Below, in pieces: positions 1-7,627 of a stretch of 64,000 nt of DNA. The number at the start of each line of letters is the position of its first letter. Positions within the stretch are counted from its first letter, which is position 1. Under the pieces are notes generated by a model, which was given only the letters and a program-made list of their open reading frames with translations, was not told the DNA's origin and did no database searches. The position numbers and the translations under genes were made by a program. Source of the stretch: Pannonibacter tanglangensis (GTDB taxonomy: Bacteria > Pseudomonadota > Alphaproteobacteria > Rhizobiales > Stappiaceae); the NCBI RefSeq assembly GCF_009915685.1, contig NZ_JAABLP010000005.1; one strand, written 5' to 3'.

Positions 1-1
1 G

Positions 2-475
2 TCCAGCCGCTGGATCCTCGTTGCCTTTTACCTCGGGCTGGTCGCCGCGCTGGCGGTCTATGCCGTGGCCTTCGGCTACAAGTTCCTGAAGGTCGCCCAG
101 AATGTCTTCGTCTATGAAGACTTCCAGATGATCCTCGCCATGCTCAGCCTGATCGACGCGGCCCTGGTCGCCAGTCTCATCGTCATGGTGATGATTTCGG
201 GCTACGAGAATTTCGTCAGCCGGTTCGACGATGCCAACGACGAGGTGTCCTTTCTCGGCAAGCTGGATGCCGGCAGCCTGAAGATCAAGGTCGCCTCCTC
301 CATCGTTGCCATCTCCTCGATCCACCTGCTGCAGGTGTTCCTGAACGCGAACCAGTACACCGACAGCAAGCTGATGTGGCTGACGATCATCCATCTCGCC
401 TTCGTGGCGTCGGCCGTAATGCTCGGCTATCTCGAAGTCATGATGAAGCAGAAGAAGGTGACGGGCGGCAGCTGA
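2..475 (+). CDS. YqhA/UPF0114-family membrane protein (5' end outside window)
   Basis: The frame is already open at the window edge, so the gene is cut at its 5' end; 157 residues remain. They show about three hydrophobic helices separated by short polar loops: one near the start, one around the run IDAALVASLIVMVMISGYE, and one near the C-terminus. A conserved-looking FVSRFDDAND segment follows the second helix. This layout fits the small UPF0114/YqhA inner-membrane family, whose role is not established. The stop lies 36 bases from the stop of cysA on the other strand, so the two genes converge. A GTG at 65 could be mistaken for a start, but the upstream residues continue the family pattern. 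The family call is by motif recognition only. Confidence 0.7.
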   Translation, partial: SSRWILVAFYLGLVAALAVYAVAFGYKFLKVAQNVFVYEDFQMILAMLSLIDAALVASLIVMVMISGYENFVSRFDDANDEVSFLGKLDAGSLKIKVASSIVAISSIHLLQVFLNANQYTDSKLMWLTIIHLAFVASAVMLGYLEVMMKQKKVTGGS

Positions 476-511
476 GCCGGGCCGCCGTCCCCAGGTCCAG
501 CGGCGACCCGA

Positions 512-1537
512 TCAGGCCGCCTTCGGGAAGATGTCGGCGCGCAACACGATCACGCGGCCGGTCTGTCCGGCCTCCGCCTCCGTGGAGGCCGGGACCTCCA
601 GTTCGATCGGCTGGCTGTCGCCGGCCCTGACCACGAGCCTGCGACCGGCCGGGTGATCGATCACCCGCTGGATGGTCGCGGCAAAGCCCGCCCCCGCGGG
701 CGCCCAGGCCAGATCATTCGGGCGGACATAGACATCCACGGCGCCATCCGGCTGCGTGGCCGGCGCCACTGCTTCGCCGTTGAGGAGCAGCCGGCCGTCA
801 CGCACTTCGCCCGACAGGTGGTTGGCGTCCCCCAGAAAGCGGGTGACGAAGGCGGAGTTCGGCGTCCGGCACACCTCACGCGGCGTGCCCTGCTGCACGA
901 TGCGCCCCTCGTTCAGGATCACGACGCGGTCGGCCAGGTCGAGCGCCTCCTCCTGGTCATGGGTCACGAACAGGGTGGTGATGCCCAGCTCGTCATGGAT
1001 CTCGCGCAGCCAGCGCCGCAGGTCGCGCCGGACGTTGGCATCCAGCGCGCCGAAGGGCTCATCCAGCAGCAGCACTTTCGGATCGACGGCCAGGGCGCGT
1101 GCCAGCGCCACGCGCTGACGCTGGCCACCGGAAATCTGCGAGGGGAACCGGTCGCCGAGCCCGCCCAGCTTCACCAGCTGCAACAGCTCCTGCACCCGGG
1201 CAGCGATGTCGGCCTTGCTGCGCTTCACCTTCGACACCTTCATGCCGAAGGCGATGTTTTCAGCCACGGTCATATGCGGAAACAGGGCGTAGTGCTGAAA
1301 CACGAAGCCGACGCCGCGATCACGCACCGGGATGTTGGTGGCGTCCTCGCTGCCGAACAGGATGCGGCCACTGTCGGCGTATTCGAGACCCGCCACCATG
1401 CGCAGGATCGTGGTCTTGCCCGATCCGGAGGGACCCAGCAGGGCGACCAGCTCGCCGGAGTTGATGTCGAGCGAGACCCCATGCACCGCACGGAACGTGT
1501 GGAAGGTCTTCACAACGGTGTCGAGAACGATCTTCAT
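512..1537 (-). CDS. cysA: sulfate/thiosulfate ABC transporter ATP-binding protein CysA
   Basis: ATPase subunit that powers sulfate and thiosulfate import through the CysTW channel at the inner membrane. The 341-residue protein has the Walker A GPSGSGKTT near residue 35, a signature ISGGQRQRV near 135, Walker B VLLLDEPFGALD, and the switch His in FVTHDQEEA. It ends in a TOBE-like beta-rich tail, as in sulfate-type ATPases. The start was set at MKIVLDT because the homologous domain begins there and the ATG overlaps the cysW stop by 4 bases (ATGA), a sign of translational coupling. A longer open frame upstream lies inside cysW and was ignored. It is the last gene of the operon. Confidence 0.95.
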   Translation of the reverse strand: MKIVLDTVVKTFHTFRAVHGVSLDINSGELVALLGPSGSGKTTILRMVAGLEYADSGRILFGSEDATNIPVRDRGVGFVFQHYALFPHMTVAENIAFGMKVSKVKRSKADIAARVQELLQLVKLGGLGDRFPSQISGGQRQRVALARALAVDPKVLLLDEPFGALDANVRRDLRRWLREIHDELGITTLFVTHDQEEALDLADRVVILNEGRIVQQGTPREVCRTPNSAFVTRFLGDANHLSGEVRDGRLLLNGEAVAPATQPDGAVDVYVRPNDLAWAPAGAGFAATIQRVIDHPAGRRLVVRAGDSQPIELEVPASTEAEAGQTGRVIVLRADIFPKAA

Positions 1538-2427
1538 GCCTTGGTCTCTCCGGACGGATTGGCTGCGAGCGAGGGGCGGCGGCTGGCGCGGCCGGCTCCC
1601 AGACGTTCGAGCAGCACCTTGGCGACGATGGTCACCAGCGCGAGGACGGTGAGGATGGAGGCGGCGGCAAAGGCGCCGACCGCGTTGTAGTCGTGGTAGA
1701 GCAGCTCGACATGCAGCGGCAGCGTGTTGGTCTGGCCGCGGATGTTGCCCGACACGACGGAGACCGCGCCGAATTCCCCCATCACGCGGGCGTTGCACAG
1801 CACGACGCCATAGAGCAGCGCCCAGCGGATGTTCGGCAGCGTCACGGAAAAGAACGTGCGCCAGCCGGAGGCGCCAAGCGACGTCGCCGCCTCCTCGAGA
1901 TCCCGTCCCTGGGCCTGCATCAGCGGGATCAGCTCGCGGGCGACGAAGGGCGCGGTCACGAACATCGACGCCAGCACGATGCCGGGAAGGGCAAACAGGA
2001 TCTTCATGTCGGCCGACTGCAGCGCCGGGCCGAACAGGCCCTGCAGGCCGTAGACGAACATGTAGGCCACGCCTGCAACAACCGGCGAGATCGAGAAGGG
2101 GATCTCGATGATGACGATCAGCAGCCGCTTGCCGGGAAAGTCGAACTTGGTCACGGCCCAGGCAGCGGCGACACCGAAGGCGGTGTTGAGCGGCACGGCA
2201 ATCAGCGCCGTCAGCACCGTCAGCCGGATGGCGTGCAGCGTGTCGGGATGGGCGATGCTCTCGCCGAAATAGGCGATGCCGCGCCGGAACGCCTCGGCAA
2301 AGATGACGACCAGCGGCGCCAGGATCAGCACGGCGCCGATCACCAGCACGATGCCGATCAACGTCCGCCGGACAAGCGCGCCGTCGCCCACGCGCGGGGG
2401 TTTGCGATGGCTGTGAGCGTGTGCCAT
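1534..2427 (-). CDS. cysW: sulfate ABC transporter permease CysW
   Basis: One of the two membrane channel subunits of the sulfate/thiosulfate importer. The 297-residue protein has about six membrane helices and the permease EAA loop (EEAATSLGASGWRTFF) near residue 190, which docks onto CysA. A His-rich N-terminus (MAHAHSHRK) precedes the first helix. It follows cysT by 4 bases and overlaps cysA by 4, so the three genes form a tight leftward operon. The choice of CysW over CysT rests on position next to cysA and the FGVAAAWAVTKFDFPG segment typical of CysW proteins. Confidence 0.93.
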   Translation of the reverse strand: MAHAHSHRKPPRVGDGALVRRTLIGIVLVIGAVLILAPLVVIFAEAFRRGIAYFGESIAHPDTLHAIRLTVLTALIAVPLNTAFGVAAAWAVTKFDFPGKRLLIVIIEIPFSISPVVAGVAYMFVYGLQGLFGPALQSADMKILFALPGIVLASMFVTAPFVARELIPLMQAQGRDLEEAATSLGASGWRTFFSVTLPNIRWALLYGVVLCNARVMGEFGAVSVVSGNIRGQTNTLPLHVELLYHDYNAVGAFAAASILTVLALVTIVAKVLLERLGAGRASRRPSLAANPSGETKA

Positions 2428-2431
2428 GGCC

Positions 2432-3256
2432 TTATCCCTTCGCGGTGTAGCGCAGGGCCCGCGCCTGCAGCAGGTTGGTGATCGCCAGCATCACGAAGGC
2501 GATGATCAGCATCACCGAGGCAATCGCCGCCGCCGCCTGATACTCGTATTCCTCGAGCCGGATGAAGGCGAGGAGAGCGGTGATCTCGCTCTCGAACGGC
2601 TGGTTGCCGGCGATGAAGATGATGGCGCCGAACTCGCCCAGGCTGCGGGCAAAGGACAGGGACGTCCCGGCCATCAGCGCCGGGGCCAGCAGCGGCAGGA
2701 TCACCCGCAGGAAGATCGAGCTGTCCGAGCCGCCGAGCGACTGGGCCGCCTCTTCCAGCGCCGGATCGAGGTCTTCCAGCACCGGCTGCACCGTGCGCAC
2801 GATGAAGGGCAGGCTGGTGAAGGCCATGGCGATCATGATGCCGAGCGGCGTGTAGGCGATCTGGAGGCCGAAGGGAGCGACAAGCTGTCCGAGCCAGCCA
2901 TCCGGCACGAAGAGGGTGGTCAGGGCGATGCCGGCCACGGCCGTCGGCAGGGCAAAGGGCAGATCGACCACGGCATCCAGCAGGCGCTTGCCCGGGAACT
3001 GGTAGCGCACCAGCACCCAGGCAAGGATGAGGCCGAAGACCAGGTTGAACAGCGTGGCGCCGAGCGCGGACCCGGCGGTCACCAGATAGCTGGCCACTGC
3101 CCGTTCCGAGGACACGATCTGCCAGTACTCGGCCGGCCCGAGGCTCGCGGCCTTGTAGACCAGCGCGCCGAGCGGCAGCACGACAATCAGGCTGAGGTAG
3201 AAGACCGTGATCCCCAGCGACAGGGGCAGGCCGGGAAGGACGCGGCGGGTTCGCAT
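2432..3256 (-). CDS. cysT: sulfate ABC transporter permease CysT (CysU)
   Basis: Second channel subunit of the sulfate/thiosulfate importer. The 274-residue protein starts MRTRRVLPGLPLSLG and has about six membrane helices. The EAA motif (EEAAQSLGGSDSSIFL) sits near residue 165, and an SFARSLGEFGA segment typical of sulfate and molybdate permeases lies further on. It lies 103 bases downstream of the binding-protein gene, and the gap contains a strong hairpin. It is followed after 4 bases by cysW. No regulator of sulfur assimilation is encoded next to it. Confidence 0.94.
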   Translation of the reverse strand: MRTRRVLPGLPLSLGITVFYLSLIVVLPLGALVYKAASLGPAEYWQIVSSERAVASYLVTAGSALGATLFNLVFGLILAWVLVRYQFPGKRLLDAVVDLPFALPTAVAGIALTTLFVPDGWLGQLVAPFGLQIAYTPLGIMIAMAFTSLPFIVRTVQPVLEDLDPALEEAAQSLGGSDSSIFLRVILPLLAPALMAGTSLSFARSLGEFGAIIFIAGNQPFESEITALLAFIRLEEYEYQAAAAIASVMLIIAFVMLAITNLLQARALRYTAKG

Positions 3257-3305
3257 CCGTTACTCCAGATCAGGGGACGGGCAGGGCGGTCGACCAAATA
3301 CAGGT

Positions 3306-3331
3306 GCCGGCGGGTGCTGGACCCCGCCGGC
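3306..3331 (-). terminator. intergenic hairpin between sulfate-binding protein and cysT
   Basis: Perfect 9-base inverted repeat (GCCGGCGGG / CCCGCCGGC) with an 8-base loop, in the gap between the binding-protein stop and the cysT start. There is no T-run, so it is more likely an mRNA stabiliser or partial terminator. Such a structure would let the abundant periplasmic protein be made in excess over the permeases, a common arrangement in ABC importer operons. That role is inference. Confidence 0.45.
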
Positions 3332-3359
3332 TGCACTGTAGAAGATGTCGGAGAGCCTG

Positions 3360-4376
3360 TCAGCGGTTGCCGAACAGCGTGTCGAGCTTGGCGCCGGACG
3401 CGAAATGCTCCGCCTGCACCTTGTTCCAGCCGCCGAAGACATCGTCCACGGTCACCAGACGAACCGCCGGGAACTGGTCCTTGAACTCCGCCTCGATGGC
3501 GTCGTCATGCACGCGGTTGCCGCGGGAGGCGAGAATGCGCTGACCTTCGGTCGAGTAGAGGAAGTCGAGATAGGCCTTCGACAGGTCGCGCGACCCGCGC
3601 TTGTCGACGACGCGGTCAACGATCGCCACCGGGAACTCGGCCAGGATGCTGACGGACGGCGTCACGGTGTCGAACTTGTCCTCGCCGAACTCCTTGGCGA
3701 TGCCCTTGGTCTCGGCCTCGAAGGTGATCAGCACGTCGCCGATGTTGCGCTCCACGAAGGTGGTGGTGGCGCCCCGGCCACCGGTGTCGAACACCGGGAC
3801 GTTGTCGAACAGCTTGGTGATGAAGGCATCGACTTTCGTCTCGTCGCCAGCGAAGGCTTCGCGGGCAAAGGCAACGGCGGCGAGATAGGTGTAGCGGGCA
3901 TTGCCCGACGTCTTCGGGTTCGGGAAGATCACCTTCACGTCATCGCGGACGAGGTCGTTCCAGTCCTTGATGTTCTTCGGGTTGCCCTCGCGCACCAGGA
4001 AGGACGGCAGGGAATAGTAGGGCGAGGCATTGTTCGGGAACTCGCTCGCCCAGTCCTCGGAAACGGCCCCGCCCTTGACGAGCGCATTGACGTCGGTGGT
4101 CTGGTTAAAGGTCACGACATCCGCCTCCAGCCCTTCCAGGATGGCGCGCGCCTGCTTCGACGACCCGCCATGCGACTGGTCGACGCTGACCTCCTGTCCG
4201 GTGGCCGCCTTGTGCTTGGCGATGAAGGCAGCGTTCACCTCGACGAACAGCTCGCGCGAGATGTCATAGGAGGAATTGAGGATCTTGTCGGCTGCCAGCG
4301 CCGGAAGCGGGGCGGCCAGGAATGCCGCGGCAACACCGGCGGCCAGAAGCGACTTCAGAGATGTGGTACGCGACAT
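3360..4376 (-). CDS. periplasmic sulfate/thiosulfate-binding protein
   Basis: Captures sulfate or thiosulfate in the periplasm and delivers it to CysTWA. The 338-residue protein has a Sec signal peptide: a basic start, the hydrophobic run LLAAGVAAAFLAAPLPALA, and a predicted cut after ALA-A. The mature part carries motifs of the sulfate-binding family: NSSYDISRELF, a SHGGSSKQARAI loop, DVVTFNQTTDV, and FPNPKTSGNARYTYLAA. The start MSRTTSL was chosen because GAGGA lies 8 bases upstream; an ATG 21 bases earlier lacks a site. First gene of the cys operon. Whether it is Sbp (sulfate) or CysP (thiosulfate) cannot be told by eye, so no symbol is given. Confidence 0.92.
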   Translation of the reverse strand: MSRTTSLKSLLAAGVAAAFLAAPLPALAADKILNSSYDISRELFVEVNAAFIAKHKAATGQEVSVDQSHGGSSKQARAILEGLEADVVTFNQTTDVNALVKGGAVSEDWASEFPNNASPYYSLPSFLVREGNPKNIKDWNDLVRDDVKVIFPNPKTSGNARYTYLAAVAFAREAFAGDETKVDAFITKLFDNVPVFDTGGRGATTTFVERNIGDVLITFEAETKGIAKEFGEDKFDTVTPSVSILAEFPVAIVDRVVDKRGSRDLSKAYLDFLYSTEGQRILASRGNRVHDDAIEAEFKDQFPAVRLVTVDDVFGGWNKVQAEHFASGAKLDTLFGNR

Positions 4377-4621
4377 GATTGTTTCCTCAGTGAGCATTCA
4401 TTGCCCCAAAGGATAGCGATCCCCACGGCCTTCGCGAGGAACAGCACTGCCAAATTGATACAGGCCAGAAAACCGATTGCCCGGAGATCGGGCTTTTGTA
4501 GGCTGCAATTTCGGCGACGCGGCAGCAGGGCGCGGGCGAGCGTCGCCCGCAGCAGCAGGCACAAGGCGGCACCGGAAACGGCGACGTCCGGATCCTGCGT
4601 GACAGATTATCGGGAAAATGG

Positions 4622-4695
<74 letters not shown>

Positions 4696-5009
4696 ACGCG
4701 GCGAGGACGCAAAGGCCTGCCGGACGTAGGTCTGATACAGGAATGATCCGGGATCGGCAACGGGTTTTCTGCCACCGCGCGCCGGCGTGTGCCGTCCGGG
4801 CCCGGGCTGTCCCCAGTCCTGTTAACTGTCCTGTTGCCAGTCCTGTTGTCTGTCCTGCCCAAGGGCTTGCCTCCGGCAGCTGCGGCCGGGGCAGCGGCAG
4901 GGAAATGTTGCGGGCGAGGTGATACGGAGCCTGCGACCCTGCGTAGAGGCAGCACCACGTCGGCAAGATGCCGAAGCGATGCCTTGTTCCCTTCAGTTCA
5001 GCGGCCCAG
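4696..5009. other. intergenic region with short tandem repeat
   Basis: 314 bases between the tRNA and the photolyase start. It holds the tRNA promoter region on the minus strand and a four-copy 12-base repeat at 4815-4862. Short open frames here have no recognisable protein, and I see no convincing promoter for the photolyase gene. Confidence 0.5.
4815..4862. repeat. four tandem 12-bp units
   Basis: Four consecutive 12-base units of the form wGTCCTGTTRNC: AGTCCTGTTAAC, TGTCCTGTTGCC, AGTCCTGTTGTC and TGTCCTGCCCAA. The last is degenerate. The array is non-coding and lies about 150 bases before the photolyase gene. Copy number may vary between strains. Confidence 0.75.
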
Positions 5010-6641
5010 ATGACCAACGCCCCCGCTCCCCGTCCGGCGACCAGCCGCGACCCTGCCGCAGTTTCCGGCCCCGGCTCCGGTCAGGGCGACGGACCCGCGC
5101 TGGTCTTCATCCTGGGCGACCAGCTCTCCAGGGGGCTGGCCTCCCTGCGCCGCGCTGACCCGTCGCGCGATGTCGTGCTCATGGTGGAGGTGGCCGAGGA
5201 GACGACCTACGTCCCCCACCACAAGAAGAAGATTGCCTTCATCCTCTCCGCCATGCGCCATTTCGCCGAGGCGCTGCGGCACGAGGGCTGGACGGTCGAC
5301 TACGTGCGGCTTGATGATCCCGACAACAGCGGCAGTTTCACCGGCGAGCTGGCCCGGGCACTGGACCGGCACGGCTGCCGTCGCGTGCTGCTGACGGAAC
5401 CGGGCGAATGGCGCGTGCTGGAGGCGGCCCGCGCCTGGCCCGGGACGCTGGGCATCACGCTGGACCTGCTGACCGACGATCGCTTCCTCTGCTCCGTCGC
5501 CGAGTTCGGGGCCTGGGCGCGTGGCCGCAAGCAGCTGCGGATGGAGTATTTCTACCGCGAGATGCGACGCAAGACCGGGCTGCTGATGGCCGGCGACGAG
5601 CCCGAAGGCGGGCAATGGAACTTCGACGCGGAGAACCGCAAGCCGGCCAGGGCGGATCTGTTCATGCCCCGCCCGCACCAGCCCGAGCCGGACGCGATCA
5701 CGCGGGAGGTGCTCGATCTGGTCGAGCGCCGGTTCCCGACGCATTTCGGACGCCTGACGCCGTTCCGGTTCGCGGTGACGGTCGAGGAGGCAGAGGCGGT
5801 CTTCGCGCGGTTCCTGCAGGTGGCTCTGCCCTCGTTCGGCGACTATCAGGACGCCATGCTCCGGGGCGAGCCATGGCTCTATCATTCGGTGATCTCGCCC
5901 TATCTGAACGTCGGCCTGCTCGACCCGCTGTCGGTCTGCCGCCGGGTCGAGGCGGAGTATCGGGCCGGCCGTGTGCCGCTCAATGCTGCGGAAGGCTTCA
6001 TCCGGCAGATCATCGGCTGGCGGGAATATGTACGCGGCATCTACTGGCTGAAGATGCCGGGGTACACCACCGTCAACGCGCTCGAGGCAACCCGTCCGCT
6101 GCCGGATTTCTACTGGACCGGCCAGACCGACATGACCTGCCTGCGCGAGGCCATCGGCCAGACCCGGGACGAGGCCTATGCCCACCACATCCAGCGCCTG
6201 ATGGTGACCGGCAACTTTGCCATGCTGGCCGGCATCGACCCGGCCCAGGTGCACGAATGGTACCTGGCGGTCTACGCCGATGCCTTTGAATGGGTGGAGG
6301 CCCCCAACACGCTGGGCATGAGCCAGTTTGCCGATGGCGGTCTGCTCGGGTCGAAGCCCTATGCAGGCGGTGGCAACTACATCAACAAGATGTCGGATTA
6401 CTGCTCCGGCTGCCGCTATGACGTGAAGCAGAGGCGTGGGCGCGACGCCTGCCCCTTCAATGCCCTGTACTGGGACTTCCTCGCCCGCAACGCGGACCGG
6501 CTGAAGGGAAACCCGCGCATGGCCCAGGTCTATGCCACCTGGGCGCGCATGGGCGAAACCGAGCAAACCCTGACGCGCCAGCAGGCCGCCGGTTTCCTCG
6601 CCGGATTGCGGCCCTGGACGCCGCAGGCGGACCCGACATGA
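5010..6641 (+). CDS. phrB: iron-sulfur bacterial cryptochrome/(6-4) photolyase (PhrB type)
   Basis: Light-driven DNA repair enzyme of the FeS-BCP (DPRP) branch, whose characterised members repair (6-4) photoproducts using FAD, a ribolumazine antenna and a [4Fe-4S] cluster. The N-terminal domain opens with VFILGDQLS, typical of this branch. Four cysteines at residues 377, 465, 468 and 481 have spacings of 88, 3 and 13, the same as the cluster ligands of Agrobacterium PhrB as I recall them (350, 438, 441, 454). The ATG at 5010 was preferred over one at 4968; neither has a strong ribosome site. At 543 residues it is slightly longer than usual because of a Pro/Ala-rich N-terminal tail. Single gene, followed by a strong terminator. 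Confidence 0.92.
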   Translation: MTNAPAPRPATSRDPAAVSGPGSGQGDGPALVFILGDQLSRGLASLRRADPSRDVVLMVEVAEETTYVPHHKKKIAFILSAMRHFAEALRHEGWTVDYVRLDDPDNSGSFTGELARALDRHGCRRVLLTEPGEWRVLEAARAWPGTLGITLDLLTDDRFLCSVAEFGAWARGRKQLRMEYFYREMRRKTGLLMAGDEPEGGQWNFDAENRKPARADLFMPRPHQPEPDAITREVLDLVERRFPTHFGRLTPFRFAVTVEEAEAVFARFLQVALPSFGDYQDAMLRGEPWLYHSVISPYLNVGLLDPLSVCRRVEAEYRAGRVPLNAAEGFIRQIIGWREYVRGIYWLKMPGYTTVNALEATRPLPDFYWTGQTDMTCLREAIGQTRDEAYAHHIQRLMVTGNFAMLAGIDPAQVHEWYLAVYADAFEWVEAPNTLGMSQFADGGLLGSKPYAGGGNYINKMSDYCSGCRYDVKQRRGRDACPFNALYWDFLARNADRLKGNPRMAQVYATWARMGETEQTLTRQQAAGFLAGLRPWTPQADPT

Positions 6642-6651
6642 CCGCGAACGG

Positions 6652-6704
6652 GCACAAAAAAGGCCGCGCCAACGCCTGAGCGTTGCGCGGCCAAAGTTTT
6701 GTGC
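6652..6704. terminator. bidirectional intrinsic terminator
   Basis: Long hairpin: GGCCGCG-C-CAACGC pairs with GCGTTG-CGCGGCC around CTGA, with one bulged base. Flanking A-rich and T-rich arms (GCACAAAA / TTTTGTGC) extend the stem. It can terminate the rightward photolyase gene and also the leftward rlpA gene that converges on it. Confidence 0.88.
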
Positions 6705-6841
6705 ACATGGCCCCATCGACCACGGTGGCGAACCTTAACCGCTGCCGGAGGCATTGTCATCATCGATTTTCATGTTCCTTTCACGATCAAAGGATCTGAA
6801 GACCGAAAATAACACTGCACTTTATAATCAGGAAATATTGG

Positions 6842-7237
6842 TCAACACCGGCCGGACTTGCCGGCAACTTCGCCGGATGGCCCGATTACCTTGACCCGCG
6901 CCACGCCGCGATTGACGAAACCGAGTTCCTTCGCCGCCTGCCGCGTCACATCAATCACGCGCGACTTCACGAAAGGACCGCGATCATTGATCCGGACCTT
7001 CACGCTCTTGCCGTTGTCGAGGTTAACGACAGTGACCACGGTGCCGAAGGGCAAACTGCGGTGGGCCGCCGTGAGTGTGTTCGGATTGGCGCGCTCACCA
7101 TTCGCTGTCCGGCTTGTCATGGCGTACCAGGATGCCTTGCCGCACTGGGCAGGGGTCGCATGTGCCGAAGTAATGGGAGCCAGAAGGCCAAGGCCGACTG
7201 CAGCAACGCCGCCCGCCTTGCCAAGAGTGCGCGCCAT
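6842..7237 (-). CDS. RlpA-like double-psi beta-barrel protein (septal/cell-wall)
   Basis: Small exported protein of the RlpA family, whose studied members are lytic transglycosylases acting on denuded glycan at the septum. The 131-residue protein has an N-terminal signal sequence (MARTLGKAGG then a hydrophobic stretch ending ITSAHA). The barrel follows: GKASWYAMTSRTANGE, LPFGTVVTVVN, KVRINDRGPF and VIDVTRQAAKELGF. The catalytic-site-like Asp of INDRGPF is present. There is no SPOR domain and no lipobox Cys at the cut site. An upstream GTG at 7249 is the alternative start. The C-terminal Cys plus the Cys after the signal peptide could form a disulfide. Confidence 0.88.
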   Translation of the reverse strand: MARTLGKAGGVAAVGLGLLAPITSAHATPAQCGKASWYAMTSRTANGERANPNTLTAAHRSLPFGTVVTVVNLDNGKSVKVRINDRGPFVKSRVIDVTRQAAKELGFVNRGVARVKVIGPSGEVAGKSGRC

Positions 7238-7627
7238 GCGCGGGGTCACACAGGGTATGAGTCCATCCTCCAGTTCTAGGGGCTAACCCCTGAAAAGCAT
7301 ACCAGCGCTGGTTCAGCGCCAGGCGATGGAGCGCAGGTGCCCGGGCAATGGGGCCATATTGTGACGCAAGGGGAATCGGGCAAAACCAAGGCACTTCGGC
7401 AAGAACAGGCCCTGCAAGACTCGCCGGGTCCATCGCGAAGACTCGATCACTTGAATCCGAGTGAAAAAGTTTAACTTTCGTTTACCTAAACGCCAAAACG
7501 AGTTCTGGAAACTTAACCAATCCTAATTGCGACGGCCCATTTTGTGATAATCGTCAGGGCACATGCTATTGAGATGGTAAGTCTAACGCGCAAGGACGCG
7601 TGATCGATTTGTCGCGAGGGCGCGAAA
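7238..7627. promoter_or_regulatory. divergent regulatory region rlpA / GGDEF-EAL with CtrA-like half-sites
   Basis: 390-base non-coding gap between two divergent genes. The right half (about 7460-7570) is markedly AT-richer than its surroundings. It contains TTAA-N7-TTAC at 7471-7485, one base off the full CtrA box TTAA-N7-TTAA, and a TTAACCAA half-site near 7515. This points to possible cell-cycle control of the downstream cyclic-di-GMP gene. No clear -35/-10 pair was identified. Confidence 0.4.
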
